A DNA stretch of 64,000 bases from Erodium maritimum (lineage: Eukaryota; Streptophyta; Magnoliopsida; Geraniales; Geraniaceae): positions 77,360,523-77,424,522 of the forward strand of contig OY997589.1 of the NCBI GenBank assembly GCA_963921825.1. Direction: 5' to 3'. The notes under the pieces are model-generated. The model worked only from the letters and a program-made list of their open reading frames with translations, did no database searches and was not told the origin of the DNA. A program made the translations under genes and the position numbers. This document shows positions 33,410 to 44,199 of the stretch, piece after piece. Position 1 is the first letter of the stretch; each line of letters begins with the position of its first letter.

Positions 33410-36198
33410 TGTCACGCTCCAACTTCAAAGAACCGAACTCGGGACGCGAACATTTAAAAACATAAAAACACTTGCACCTGTTTTGAATAAAAGCTTTGAC
33501 ATTTCCATTTAGTTCTCAAAAATAATAATATTTACAATACAAAAACGTCCCAACAAGTGGACAAGGTACAACATCCGTCACTAGACTCAACAAAATAAAG
33601 ACCAGACTCCGCTCCAAGCTCCATGAACTTCAAGAGCTAAACTAGTCCGTCCAGTGATCAGTACCTGTAGGAAAAGGAGCTAGGGGTGAGCGTTCGCTCA
33701 CCTCCACGGATAACAGACTGACTATGGCAAAATTAGTAGATAAAGCCAGTAACACCAAAACCAAACCAACACCAACAACGGGACTACAGTCCCCAACTCA
33801 AGTACTCAACTGAACCACAACCCGTTACCTTCCACAACAGACTCAACCTCAAACTCGTAAAGTAAAACCGACACAACCAACAATGACCTTCCCCAAAGAC
33901 ACGAACACGGATCAGGCTAGCCTAAGAATGCTCAGAACCTGCCGAGCCTCGTACACGGATCAGGCCAGCCGAAGAATGCTCGTAACCTGCCGAGACCCGG
34001 TCACGGATCATGCTAGCCAAAGAATGCTCATAACCTTTCGGGATCCGGACACAGAACAGGCTAGCCAAAGAATGCTCAGAACCTGTCGAGACTCGAGTTT
34101 GGTCAGGCCAGCCAAAGAATGCTCGTAACTTGCCAAAATCCACACCACTCCCCGACACACAGTCGGGTCACTAACCTCGGGCAAACACAACTACAAACAC
34201 AAGAAAGTTCAACAAAAAGGTACTCAAGGCCACTCAAGACACCTCAACAGTCAAGACTCGGGTTCAACAATCCCACGGGCCATCATGGCCTCCCAAGACA
34301 CAACCACTTAACTCACGGGCTCAACAACCCCAAGACACCAAAAATAACACACGGGCTCTCATGTCCACCCAAACTCAACAATAAATACACGGGCTCTCAA
34401 GGCCACCCAAATTCAACAATAAATACCGGGCTCTCATGGCCACCCAAAACGTAAATTTAAACAGTCAACCTCCGGGCATGGTCATATGCCTCCAGTGATT
34501 CTAATATCGCTAAGTTCTCTGTTCCTACGACACTACTAAGTGTCACATGCTTTTCTCATAACCGCTACAATCCCGTATCATGATTTTCTAATATTTAAAT
34601 AAATCTACTCAACCCACGACACCCCGTGTCACATGCAATTCTACTATTAACTTTCCCTAGTCAGGGCCGAGATCCGGCTACTTTTCCCTACCTCGTAAAT
34701 AACTCCAAGAGCGCTCCAATAAAACTCGATGTAAACCCAGTCACTCGCCGAGCTTCCCTTTGCCTCGGTCTGCAGCACGATCTAAAAGAGGAAAATTTTA
34801 AAGCACTTTTAAACTAGTACGAATAAACCGAAAATCAATGAACTTAACGCCCAAACGTAACCCCGACAATGTCGATCACTCCCAATTACTCGACATTGTC
34901 GATAAAGGACCCGTAAAGGCCCAATTCGCCCGACATGGCGAATCTGCCCGGTTTTTATAAATTGCCTTCCGGGGCTCCAAAAGTTCCCGTTTTCGTTTCT
35001 ACGGTCTTCGAATAATTCAAGGAACCCATCGCACTTGACGGAATCGAATTCCGACTTCTAAGTCAAATTATTAACGTTTAAAGTTTCTAAAACCCGTTAA
35101 TTGCAACTTCTCCAATTTAATTCCAAATTTCGATTCGATTAAGGATAAATGGTCCGGGGAACGTTTTAAACCACCCGAACATTTAAAACCCGAGCAACCG
35201 AGCACGTGGGCCCCACCCAAACCCCTTGGCCGAGAGCCCTAGGGTTCAAGGGGGGGCTCGGCCACCATGTGGTGGCTGGTACCAGCTCCGACCAGCCACC
35301 CCATGGCCGACCGGTCACCACCCACGGTGGCCGGAGCTCCTCCCGAGCCTCCGGTCACCGGAAAACGTGCCATTACACCTCCAAACACCTCTAAAAAGTC
35401 TCCAACACCTCCCCAACCTCAATACAACCCTAACCCAATCATATTAACGAAACCCTAGCTTTTGAAAAATAAACGAAACGACGATCGGTTTAGTACAAAC
35501 CGTAGAGGAAGACGAGGGGAAGACGGTTTCTTCTTGCCTTGAAACGATCCAAGGGTTGGATCAACTCCACAACCCTAGCTTTAAATTCTTCTCTCTTCTT
35601 CTCTTTCTTCTTCTCTCTCTAACTCTCTTCTTCTCTCTTCTCTTTCTAATTAAATCAACTAACTCATTATTTTTTCTTTTTTTTTTCTTTTTAAACACAC
35701 ATGGCCGGCCACACTCTCCTCCACTCCTTCCCCCCCCCCCAAAACTAACACCACCACAATTAGGACAAGTGTCAAGGTGGGTCCCACACCTTTAGGAAAA
35801 TATCTAGTTGATATTTTCCAATCAGTTTCGCGAAAATCGGACGTTTCGGGCCCCGAACGGGCACTTTTCCCAAGAAATTACGAAACTTGACGGGCTACAA
35901 GGAAACGGATCAACTAAGACCGCTGCGACGACGGCTAAGCTTTTTGGATCCAAAACGGTCCTCGAATGGACCAAAACGTCGCTCGGTTGACTTTTCCAGC
36001 GAAAAGTCAACATTTCCCAAATTGATCAGAAAGTTGCCCTGAGTCCCCTGGAACTCATTTTGATCGATAACGGGGTCATCTTAAGTCCGGTATGACCTTC
36101 GGGGTCAATTCAGGTTAAGTTGAGTGTCTGTCTTAAAATTTTTAAATTTTCCTGTTTTTCGCAGGTTTGACTGACGTTGACCAGAAGTGGTTATTACA
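33410..36198 (+). mobile_element. solo LTR, family L1 copy 2, 2789 bp, TSD ATGTA
   Basis: It begins TGTCACGCTCC and ends GTGGTTATTACA, with a perfect 5-bp duplication ATGTA (33405-33409 and 36199-36203). Sequence matches 22736-25505 along the whole length, with small indels and substitutions, in the same orientation. Long open frames inside both copies (for example proline-rich ones near 35250) are accidental. Confidence 0.92.
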
Positions 36199-36213
36199 AT
36201 GTATTATATTAAA

Positions 36214-36490
36214 TTCATATAAATGAAAACATATGTAGAAATGAAATTTATTAATTCAGAAAACACAAACAACTGTATCCTCAAACCGTTTATATTTATT
36301 CGGAAAACTCATTGTCTATATTCGCAAACAGAAACAACTAAATCCATGTATTATTCATATAAATAAAAACATATGTAGAAATGAAATTTATTAATTCAGA
36401 AAACCCAAACAACTGTATCCTCAAACCGTCTATATTTATTCGCAAAACTTATTGTCTATATTCGGAAACAGAAAAAACTAAATCCGCAAT
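36214..36490. repeat. tandem duplication, period 140 bp
   Basis: Two units starting TTCATATAAATRAAAACATA (36214 and 36354) match nearly throughout and contain the inverted element motif (TATTCGCAAACAG, CCTCAAACCG). It lies directly 3' of the transposase gene. Confidence 0.85.
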
Positions 36491-36507
36491 CTATAATCTA
36501 CATCAGT

Positions 36508-39500
36508 CTACTTCTTCTTCTTCCTATTCTTATTCAGGGGGCAGGTCCTTGTGTCATGATCTTGCATTGTGTGGCATGTCCTGCATAACCGTTTTCGCTT
36601 GTTACTAGCATTGATTGCCTTTTCTTTATTACTGATCATTCTACTCCCAGATCGCAAGCGAGAGCCCTTGGTGTTTGTGATATTTGGTGGCTGGACAGTG
36701 ACTATTTCTGGCAATTTGATCCCTGTCACCGATGCTATGAAACTTGTTCTATTGAGTCTATTCTCATTCACTATGTCATCCACCTTCTTCACTCTGTATC
36801 GATTTAAAGTGTCCAACAATTCTCGAATACTTGAAACCGCTGCATCTTCTGTCCCAATCATTTCAGTAAACCTGGCTTTCACTGCATCCATAACTTCATT
36901 ATCCTTCATACTAGGACCTTCAGGTGGAACACCATTAGAAGACAATGTAGCTGTCAAGTTTGTGTCTTTACACCATCTATGGTTTACCAGTGTCCTGGGA
37001 ATCTTCCTCAATGTTGTGTTTTGCAGCGCAAAGAATATGTGAGAACATATATAGCCCGTTGTTAGAAGCTTGTTGCAATTGCACTCAAAGTTGTTTGTAC
37101 TCATCGTCCAAGTCACCCTGAATTCCTTACCTTCTTGAATAATCGACGAATCCCTGACTTTATAGACAATGGTGTCATCTACGGTGTCATCCATGTCTGG
37201 CAAGCTGCATCGGTTGAGAGCGTAAACTATATGCTTTTGTATGTCAGTAAACACAGTATGTGTGTACACAGTCCAAGCATCTGTTTCAAAACACGTGTTT
37301 GTCTTCAACACCGAATATGAGTTGTAGTTGTGCATCATAAGACTGAAATGCTCATTCCTTTGGTTCTCTATCACCACGCCACACCGCCAGATCAAGTGAA
37401 CAAGGTTTAGGTACTGATCTGTGAGTTGTTGATAGGCCCGGTTGGTTGATTCAAACCTTGATGTTGTTCTCATAAACAACCCCATCGGGAAATCCCTATG
37501 GTATGTTGGGATCCAACTGTGACGCAGATCGAATAAGCCATTGAGCCAAGTGTTGTCCTGCAAATTGAAGTCTTCAATGATGCTAGCCCACTCTTCATCA
37601 AACTCATCATGGCCTATAATGTTGTTGTATACTATGGAATCAAACCTTTTCTCAAAGTCTATATCATTTGTTATACTTCCAGGCACCTGTAACATTTTTT
37701 GTAAGATTTGTAAACTCGAACAAATAAATAATAATAATTGACAATATTGTGGCATATGGATATTTTGTGTTCACAGATTGAGAAAACAGACATAACAGTT
37801 TGAGAATAGATATAAACCCATCGCATAGTAGTTAACTATGAGAACCATATAAGAATAAAACGTTTTGAGTAAACAAGCATTATAAGATGAGAATACATAG
37901 TATATAATTTTCTTATAGAGACTAACCTTAAGACGAATCTTATTCATAATGTGCCACATGCAGAGTTTGTGCTTAGTCTCTGTCATGACTTTAGGTATTG
38001 CAACTTTCATTGCTGGATCTTGATCTGTCACCATATACATTGTTTGCTTCCCATTCATCGCCTTCAGAAAAGCATTAAACATCCAAGTGAAAGACTCGAT
38101 ATCCTCATGTGTTACCAGTCCCAACCCAAAAGTCACAGATTTGTCATAGTTGTCTACTCCTGTAAACGGACAAAATGGCATCGAGTACCTACAAAACATC
38201 AATCGTGAATAAAGAGTAATGTTTACAATTGCTTTTTGAATAAAGTATAGAATACGAGTAATACTTACTGGTTAGTCTTGTAAGTTGTGTCAAAGGAAAC
38301 ATTATCCCCATAAAGCTCGTAATTCTTGATAGTTATTACATCACACCAGAATAACTTAGTCAGGCTTCCGCTTGTGTCAACATCGTACTCATAGTAGAAC
38401 TTGTAGTTGGCTACCTTCTTGTCACGGAACTGGTCAAGGATTATCTGAACATCACTTCCTCCAATATAGACTTTCAAGTCCCTGTGGTAGTTGAAGAAAT
38501 CTTGCTTTCAAGCTCCAACATGGCTGGGGCCTCCGCGTGTTTCACTGATTAGTCTGTGTGCCTTTGAGGGGCCTATTTTCGATCTCTCGCAAAAGTTCAT
38601 ATACTCACCATGGTTGCCTTCCATGTGTCGGTTACCTCGCATCTCATGTCTGTGCTCCGCTCCAACCATAGGGTGGTTATGACCTTCAACAAATTTTGAT
38701 ACTTTGTATCCTAATTCCTCCGAAACAAATGTGAACTTTATCATTGCTTCACAATTAATTCTTGTGAGCAATCTGTTCCTCTTTTTTGTAGTCTTTGAAA
38801 GTTGTGGACTGTTTTGTTCGGGGATCTCACCCTGTTTGGAGCATACCGTGTACTTTAGCTTTATGTTTTTTTTTATCCTTCTTCTCCTTAGACCTTCTTG
38901 TAGTGAATCCAGACAGTCAAGCGTAATTTTGGTAGAAATCTATCGCCTTATTCAGTGTCTTGAATTCCTTTCCTACAAACGGCGTTCGTTCAGGCTGGCA
39001 GGATGGCAAGTATATCCTTGTTCCTCCAGCAGAAAACAGAACAATGTTTTGGAGATCTGATTCTACAGTACAGTCACTGTCTGTGCTTGCAGCTGATATT
39101 CATCGAAATAATGATCAGTTTGAGGATGTAATAATTTCAGATTGCATATACAGCACACATAGAATCGGATAGTTATAATATACTCAGATTGATACACATG
39201 CAGTAGTATATAGTAACAGGCAAAGCAGATTATTTATCCTTTGCGAAAATAAGCAAGTTAGTTTGCGGATACTGCACATCTAGTTTGAGAATGTGTCATG
39301 GAGGAGATTTTATATATTGTTTGAGAAGAAACAAATATTTTATGTTGCTAAATATCGTACAACACAAACTACTGTTTTGAGTACCTAGGCATTCTAGTTT
39401 ACGGATAAAGAAACCACCATGATTATAACGTTTTGGTCAACGGAAAAACAGAATTTGCAGCGATTCTAGAAGAAAATCAATTTTGTTGAATGGATCTATA

Positions 39501-39521
39501 CTTACATATTGTAGATGACAT
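36508..39521 (-). pseudogene. FAR1/MULE-type transposase gene (FAR1 domain, DDE, SWIM, zinc knuckle), broken
   Basis: Proposed minus-strand order: first exon 39521-39506 (ATG, then GTAAGT), a FAR1 DNA-binding part near 39010-38600 (TPFVGKEFKTLNKAIDFYQN, NCEAMIKF, VSKFVEGHNHP), then LTKLFWCDVITIKNYELYGD and SFDTTYKTNQ (first catalytic Asp), an intron 38264-38193, FTGVDNYDKSVTFGLGLV and MVTDQDPAM (second Asp) with KLCMWHI, an intron 37926-37689, and a last exon 37688-36508 with RFESTN (likely catalytic Glu), the SWIM finger CNCNKLLTTGYICSH and the knuckle CRTCHTMQDHDTRTCP. This is the FAR1/Jittery type of MULE transposase, which cuts the ends and reinserts the element. In-frame stops interrupt the FAR1 part and one lies at 38509; the last exon (about 390 residues) is intact. 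Confidence 0.88.
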
Positions 39522-40278
39522 CTCGATTTGTGTAATGGCTAGTTGTGTTAAAATCCGACGATATCAATCAATATATCCTGCGATTTCCGATGATCTCACG
39601 GTGCGATCTCTGGTGCGATCTGAGTTTTTGTTTGGAATCAAGTTTCGAAGAATCGTAGTTTCTTTTAATCTAGTCCTTGATCTCGATTTCTTCGAGAAAA
39701 CTCCGATCTAGGGTTTATATTTGAGAAATCGTAGAGATTTTTTCGAGAAACTTTCTAACTCTGTGTTTGATTCGATTTATGATTTGTTGTTTAGGAACTT
39801 TCCGTTTTTGAATTTGGCGGTTTTATAGAGGAAGTTGGGGTTAATTCGTGCGCTAATCTAGGACCGTCGATAAATTATTCGAAATGGACGAACCTGATTC
39901 AGTTTTGAAAGTTCAATCAAAACAGTTTATTTTATTAGCGAATAGTTTCTTTGCGTATATTTCATATTTAGTTTGCGGATATTTCATATCTAGTTTGCGG
40001 ATAGTTCATATCTAATTTGCGAATACTGTTAGTCATGATACTTTCTAGCAACTGCATGGGCCCTATCATGTTGAGAATACAGACAGCATGGTTTGAGAAA
40101 ATACAACATCTAGTTTGAGAAGACTGAAAGTAAATATTCATAGATAGTTGATACTCCCAAACAAGATGGTGTGTGAAACACCAAACAAAAACATAAAAGA
40201 CGGCATGCATGAAAAACAAGATACCACCAATCTTCTTCTGGATGTGGCTTAGGGATCTACAGTTATATATCCGAGGAA
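39522..40278. other. transposase 5' region and element-specific motif repeats
   Basis: 39522-39720 reads as a leader on the minus strand (ends with ACCCTAGATC-type sequence). 39900-40110 carries three close copies of TTTGCGGATATTTCATATCT and several TTTGAGAATA-type motifs. The 74-codon plus frame at 39490 shows nothing known. Confidence 0.4.
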
Positions 40279-40518
40279 TTATTGATACTCCCTCAATTTC
40301 ACAAGCATGCGTTCTTTCGAAGCTCTTTCTTCTGTGGTCCAAGTAAGGTTTTCGTCCGTTTCCATTTCATCCATGAGCTTGATCACCTTCGTATCCATCA
40401 TCAACATATTGTACTGGATTGTTGTGAATTTAAGCTTCCATATATGGTGGATGGAAGTCAAACGCCTGGCTTCATCCTCTGCATTCATGCGAGCCCATTC
40501 AGCATTCATAGAGGCCAT
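40279..40518 (-). CDS. small coiled-coil protein 3 of the giant element (79 aa)
   Basis: An intact short frame. IWKLKFTTIQYNMLMMDTKV and IKLMDEMETDENLTWTTEER align with the central block of proteins 1 and 4 (hydrophobic heptads, then a Glu/Asp pair and EEH/EER). A TATAAATACTAC sequence lies about 65 bp upstream on the minus strand. Shorter than protein 1 because it lacks the basic N-terminus. Unknown function. Confidence 0.6.
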   Translation of the reverse strand: MASMNAEWARMNAEDEARRLTSIHHIWKLKFTTIQYNMLMMDTKVIKLMDEMETDENLTWTTEERASKERMLVKLREYQ

Positions 40519-41143
40519 TTTTGTTGCTTTTTTTGAGTTGAAGAGTCAAAGATGTGTTCAAGTAGTTACTCAGTAGTAGTATTTATAGCAATGGTCCTAG
40601 GGGGTATTATTGTAATCTTGAACAAAGTAATGGGGTTAGTGGGTAGTTACTTTTCAAGGTCAGAATATCAAGTGTTTTATCCAAGACTGACGATTTGTAT
40701 TTCTTATGTATTAAATTCTCAAACAATTATAAAATTATCCTCAAAACAAAAATCACTGGCTCTTTGCAGTATACAATCGTTTCTTGACACGCGTCACTTC
40801 CAAATCTCACCAGTGTCTGATCAGTATCGTTGGTAAATCTCTCTTGAGCCACACGAAATATTTTCTCAAATATTAAACAAGAACGAATTATGATGTTTGC
40901 GTTTGTGGCTTTACGAGTTTGAGAATACAAGGTATCTTTTTTGCGTAACCATTGTATACATTTTGCAAACTAGGTAGTATAGTGTAATATTTGTGTCAAT
41001 TTTAGTGCATATTTAGTTAAACAAAAAACTTTTCATTGATTAATCTGGAGTCTGAAAGAACAACAAAAATCACGACATCAAACAGAAGAACCAAAAGCCA
41101 ACACAAAAGACATGAAAACAGAAGGGAAAGTACATGCAATCCC

Positions 41144-41383
41144 TTAGGAGCTCTCTTTCACAATGCTTCCAAGTGCAGTCTTATACTTCATGAGTCTCTT
41201 CGTCATGCTTCCCCTGCAAGCCATGTGTTCTTCATCCACGTTGGATATGTCTTCTTCTTCCAATTCAGCCATCAGGTTGACCACCCTCTCATGTGCTATC
41301 ATCAAATGGGACTTGATGATGGACAGCTTCAGATGTCGAAGCTCACGTACGGACCCATGATGTTCTTTCTCTAGAACTTCCAT
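41144..41383 (-). CDS. small coiled-coil protein 4 of the giant element (79 aa)
   Basis: An intact short frame; VVNLMAELEEEDISN and EEHMACRGSMTKRLMKYK correspond to protein 1 (VVSLANELEVLDMSN, EKHKEDMDKMMGTLKE). A TATAAATATACCCCC sequence stands about 90 bp upstream, close to the promoter of protein 1. It is divergent from acidic gene 2 (41989), the same arrangement as protein 1 and acidic gene 1. Family unknown outside this window. Confidence 0.65.
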   Translation of the reverse strand: MEVLEKEHHGSVRELRHLKLSIIKSHLMIAHERVVNLMAELEEEDISNVDEEHMACRGSMTKRLMKYKTALGSIVKESS

Positions 41384-41988
41384 TTTGATTTTTTTGAGGA
41401 TTCCATTTTCATCTATATGATCTAATTATTTAGAAGAGATGTGAGTGTGAATAATTTTTTATCGGTGATAGAGGGGGTATATTTATAGGGGTATTGATAT
41501 AGAGTATGTAGTGGGACACGTGCCAAGCACGCACGTAATGTGATAAAAGCACATTTTTGCAAACAGAATGTCTATTATTCGCAAAACATAATGCTTTTTT
41601 CCGCAAACTAGAAAACCATTTACGTAAAACAGAATGATTATTTCCTCAAACTAGAATTTTGTATTTTTAGAATACTAATTTCCGAAATTCATCATATTGG
41701 AACACGTGTCAAGCATGCAACAAAAGTAAGGTAATCGTGATTTTAATTTTTGATCTGAATACACCCAACCACCCTTTCATTTTTGATCTGACTACAACCC
41801 CCTTTCATTTCGCCCTTTCATTTCAATATCTTCTGTCATCATTACAAAAATCTCTTCGCGCCAAACGAAAAGCTTCCCAAATTAATGGCGTCGTTCCATT
41901 TCCCCAAATTTTCTGATACCCTTTTGATATCTTTATATTGAAACTCAAATCAACTATTTTCTCATCATCCCTATCGTAGTAGGTAGCC

Positions 41989-42586
41989 ATGTCATCATCT
42001 CCCAAGTCTCCATCTATTCTGTATTCTAACAGTGATGGAGACAAATGGCAATCTTTCGAATGCAAGTCTCCACCATCACAAATCTTCAGTAGTGATGATG
42101 ACGACGACGACGTCTGTTCAAAGAGGCGCAGGCTGAATCCCTCCTCCTCCTCCTCCTCTGATGATGATGATGATGATCCTCTCATCAATGAGTATGATAT
42201 TCATCAACCGGGGGGATCCTGATTATGAATCACCGCCGGATGAAGATGAAGATGAAGAGGACAATGAGGAAGAAGATGAAGATGAAGAGGAGAATGAGGA
42301 AGAAGATGAAGAGGATGAAGAAGGAGATGCAGAGTTTGAACCAGAAAAAGAAGAACCTCCAACCGCACCTGCTCCCGTAGAGGACAATGATGAAGACAGT
42401 TGTTATGTTGATGAAGATTGGCTGGATGATGATGAAGAAGATGTCCATGCAGAGGATGAGGAAGAAGAGCAAGAGGGAGAAGAGGAAGAAGAAGACAACT
42501 TATACCCATATGGGGAGGATCCTGAGGAAGGAGTTGTTGAAGATGAAGAAGATTTCTGGGATGACGATGATGATGATGATGCTTAA
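41989..42586 (+). pseudogene. acidic low-complexity protein 2 with SKRRRL motif, one frameshift
   Basis: Frame one (41989-42222) starts MSSSPKSPSI, holds SSDDDDDDVCSKRRRLNPSS and stops after a G6 run at about 42210. The other frame continues through the run to 42586 as a Glu/Asp-rich region with the less biased patches PTAPAPVEDNDEDSCYVDED and YPYGEDPEEGVV. A 1-base slip in the G run would join them, giving about 195 residues, nearly twice acidic protein 1. Function unknown. Confidence 0.5.
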
Positions 42587-42589
42587 TTA

Positions 42590-43659
42590 CTGTAGTTTTT
42601 TAAAAAAAATTGTGGAAAGTAAATATTTAAACATATTAAATCAATCATGTTTAAGTTTATTTTTGGTTTGTGGATACAGTTGTTTTCGTTTGCAAATGCA
42701 AGAACCCCACTTTGCAAATCAAGCAGCCTATACTCATTGACCATCTGTTCAAGCATATTTTCATGGTTTAGTATATAATCATACCATTTTGAAGATACAG
42801 CAAGCAGTGTAATCTGATATCGATATAATTGTTTGCGGATGAATAACAAATCGTTTGCAGATAAGCTAAAGAGGACAAATCCGTTTTTGATTTTTAGTTT
42901 GAAGTCACATGGCATGTTACACGTGCCACGGTGTTGATCTTCACATGGTCCCTAAATATATCCTCATAACATAATTGTTTTATGAGGATACAGTTAATCT
43001 TATTTGCGAATAGAGGAATCCCAGTTTGCGAAAGTTGACAGAATACCAAGCAAAACATTTTCCTTCGTAACATAGGTTGAACAAAAGAGGAGCGTACATA
43101 GGTTGTTTTTTGAGGTTTTATTTTTTATTGTTTGAGAATATAATCATTCCAGTTTGCAAACAATGCAATCTAGACCAAGTAAACCAAAATGAAATCTGTT
43201 TGCGGATATTGATATAACCGTTTGCGGATAAAGAACAAATCGTTTGCAGTTAAAGTAAAGAGGTCAAATGATAGGCAAGGAAAGCAGACATAATTTTTTT
43301 TGATGATACTGTTATTATTTTTTGCATATATAGAAGAATTTGTTTGAGGATCAGAGTGTGGATGTTTTTATTTTATTTGTATTCTTTTCGAAATCAAATA
43401 TTTTTTAAATTTTTTTCCAGTTTAAAATGACAAGCGTTGTGTTTATCAGTTTTTATTTACGACCATTTGGTCTAAATTAAAATCTCAGACGAGCAGGCGT
43501 AGATTGCGGATATTAGAATTCTGTTTTGCGAGAGAATCTGGGTCGCGCGCGTAATTTAAAAGGTTAAATTCCATTTTTTTTCCCTGAGAAGAGGCGTGTG
43601 GCCCCGAATTGGTTCCAATTTGCTCGCTTTCGCGCGCTTAGCTCTGAGCCGTAGATCGC
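42590..43659. other. right subterminal region of the giant element, motif-rich, no gene
   Basis: Copies of GTTTGCGGATA, GTTTGCAGATA, TTTGAGGATA and relatives occur every 40-100 bp. GC-rich sequence with GCGCGC runs appears near 43545-43670, as in the left end (21600-21680). No coding frame is convincing. Confidence 0.5.
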
Positions 43660-43735
43660 GCGCGCTGCTGATAGATGGACGATCCTGATGCAGTTCGCAG
43701 GTTCGCATATTACAAGTGGTTCGCACCTGATAGCG

Positions 43736-43738
<3 letters not shown>
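43660..43738 (-). repeat. right terminal inverted repeat of the giant element
   Basis: Read inward: GACGCTATCAGGTGCGAACC then ACTTGTAATATGCGAACCTG. It lies directly against 44 TA units. Confidence 0.7.

Positions 43739-43826
<88 letters not shown>
43739..43826. repeat. (TA)44 microsatellite
   Basis: About 88 bp of uninterrupted TA between the giant element and family A copy 2. The Tyr-Ile frames here are artefacts. Confidence 0.97.
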
Positions 43827-43828
<2 letters not shown>

Positions 43829-44086
43829 AGGGATCTTTCGGGTACAAACCTTATTTCGGGTCAGAACGTAAAACTAATCAGGGCCATTGATTACTCAGAT
43901 CGGATGGCCACCGAAATTCAGGGGGGTGGTGATCGATTACGAAATCAATTACAAGATATGCATTAATTAAAAAGATATTAAAAGATATGCATTAAATCTG
44001 GACCATTAATTCTACGATCCAATGGCTCAAATTGATAGTTTTACGTTCTGACGAAAGATACAAGTTTGTACTTGATTGTTACTCTC
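43827..44086 (+). mobile_element. TA-targeted MITE, family A copy 2, about 260 bp
   Basis: Matches 20857-21111 throughout in the same orientation: TCGGGTACAAACCTTATTTC, GATCGGATGGCCACCGAAAT, AATTACAAGATATGCATTAA, GACGAAAGATACAAGTTTGT. (TA)n on both sides. Confidence 0.85.
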
Positions 44087-44199
44087 TATATATATATATA
44101 ATAAATTTATGAAGTATATATCTTTTTACATATATATGTTTATCCGTTTATGTACCGAAGCAGTATATCAGGACATAGAACTATATACATGCGCTTGTA

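Larger units (their letters stand above)
21541..43738. mobile_element. giant Mutator-like element (about 22.2 kb) with FAR1-type transposase, ULP1-like gene and accessory small genes
   Basis: The left end and the reverse complement of the right end share ATCAGGTGCGAACCAC, TGCGAACCTGCG and further matches over about 70 bp, and both ends sit in (TA)n. Inside are a FAR1/MULE transposase gene (minus), a ULP1-like gene (plus), small coiled-coil genes (minus) and acidic genes (plus). A degenerate TTTGCGGATA motif fills the non-coding DNA and stops at these borders. Two solo LTRs inserted later. Without them the element is about 16.6 kb. Mutator-like elements usually make 8-11 bp duplications; within TA repeats this cannot be read. 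That one element spans the whole interval is inference from ends, motif and gene content. Confidence 0.7.

Noticed and set aside
22736..36198. The two 2.8-kb repeats as the two LTRs of one retrotransposon with the 8 kb between as its body
   Set aside because: Each has its own perfect and different 5-bp duplication, and the DNA between them is ULP1-like gene and accessory genes, not gag-pol.
42204..42740. Leu/His-rich minus frame and Met/Lys-rich plus frame
   Set aside because: Shadows of the acidic gene 2 region.
43675..43966. Two open frames with more than 25 Tyr-Ile repeats
   Set aside because: Translation of (TA)44 between two transposons.
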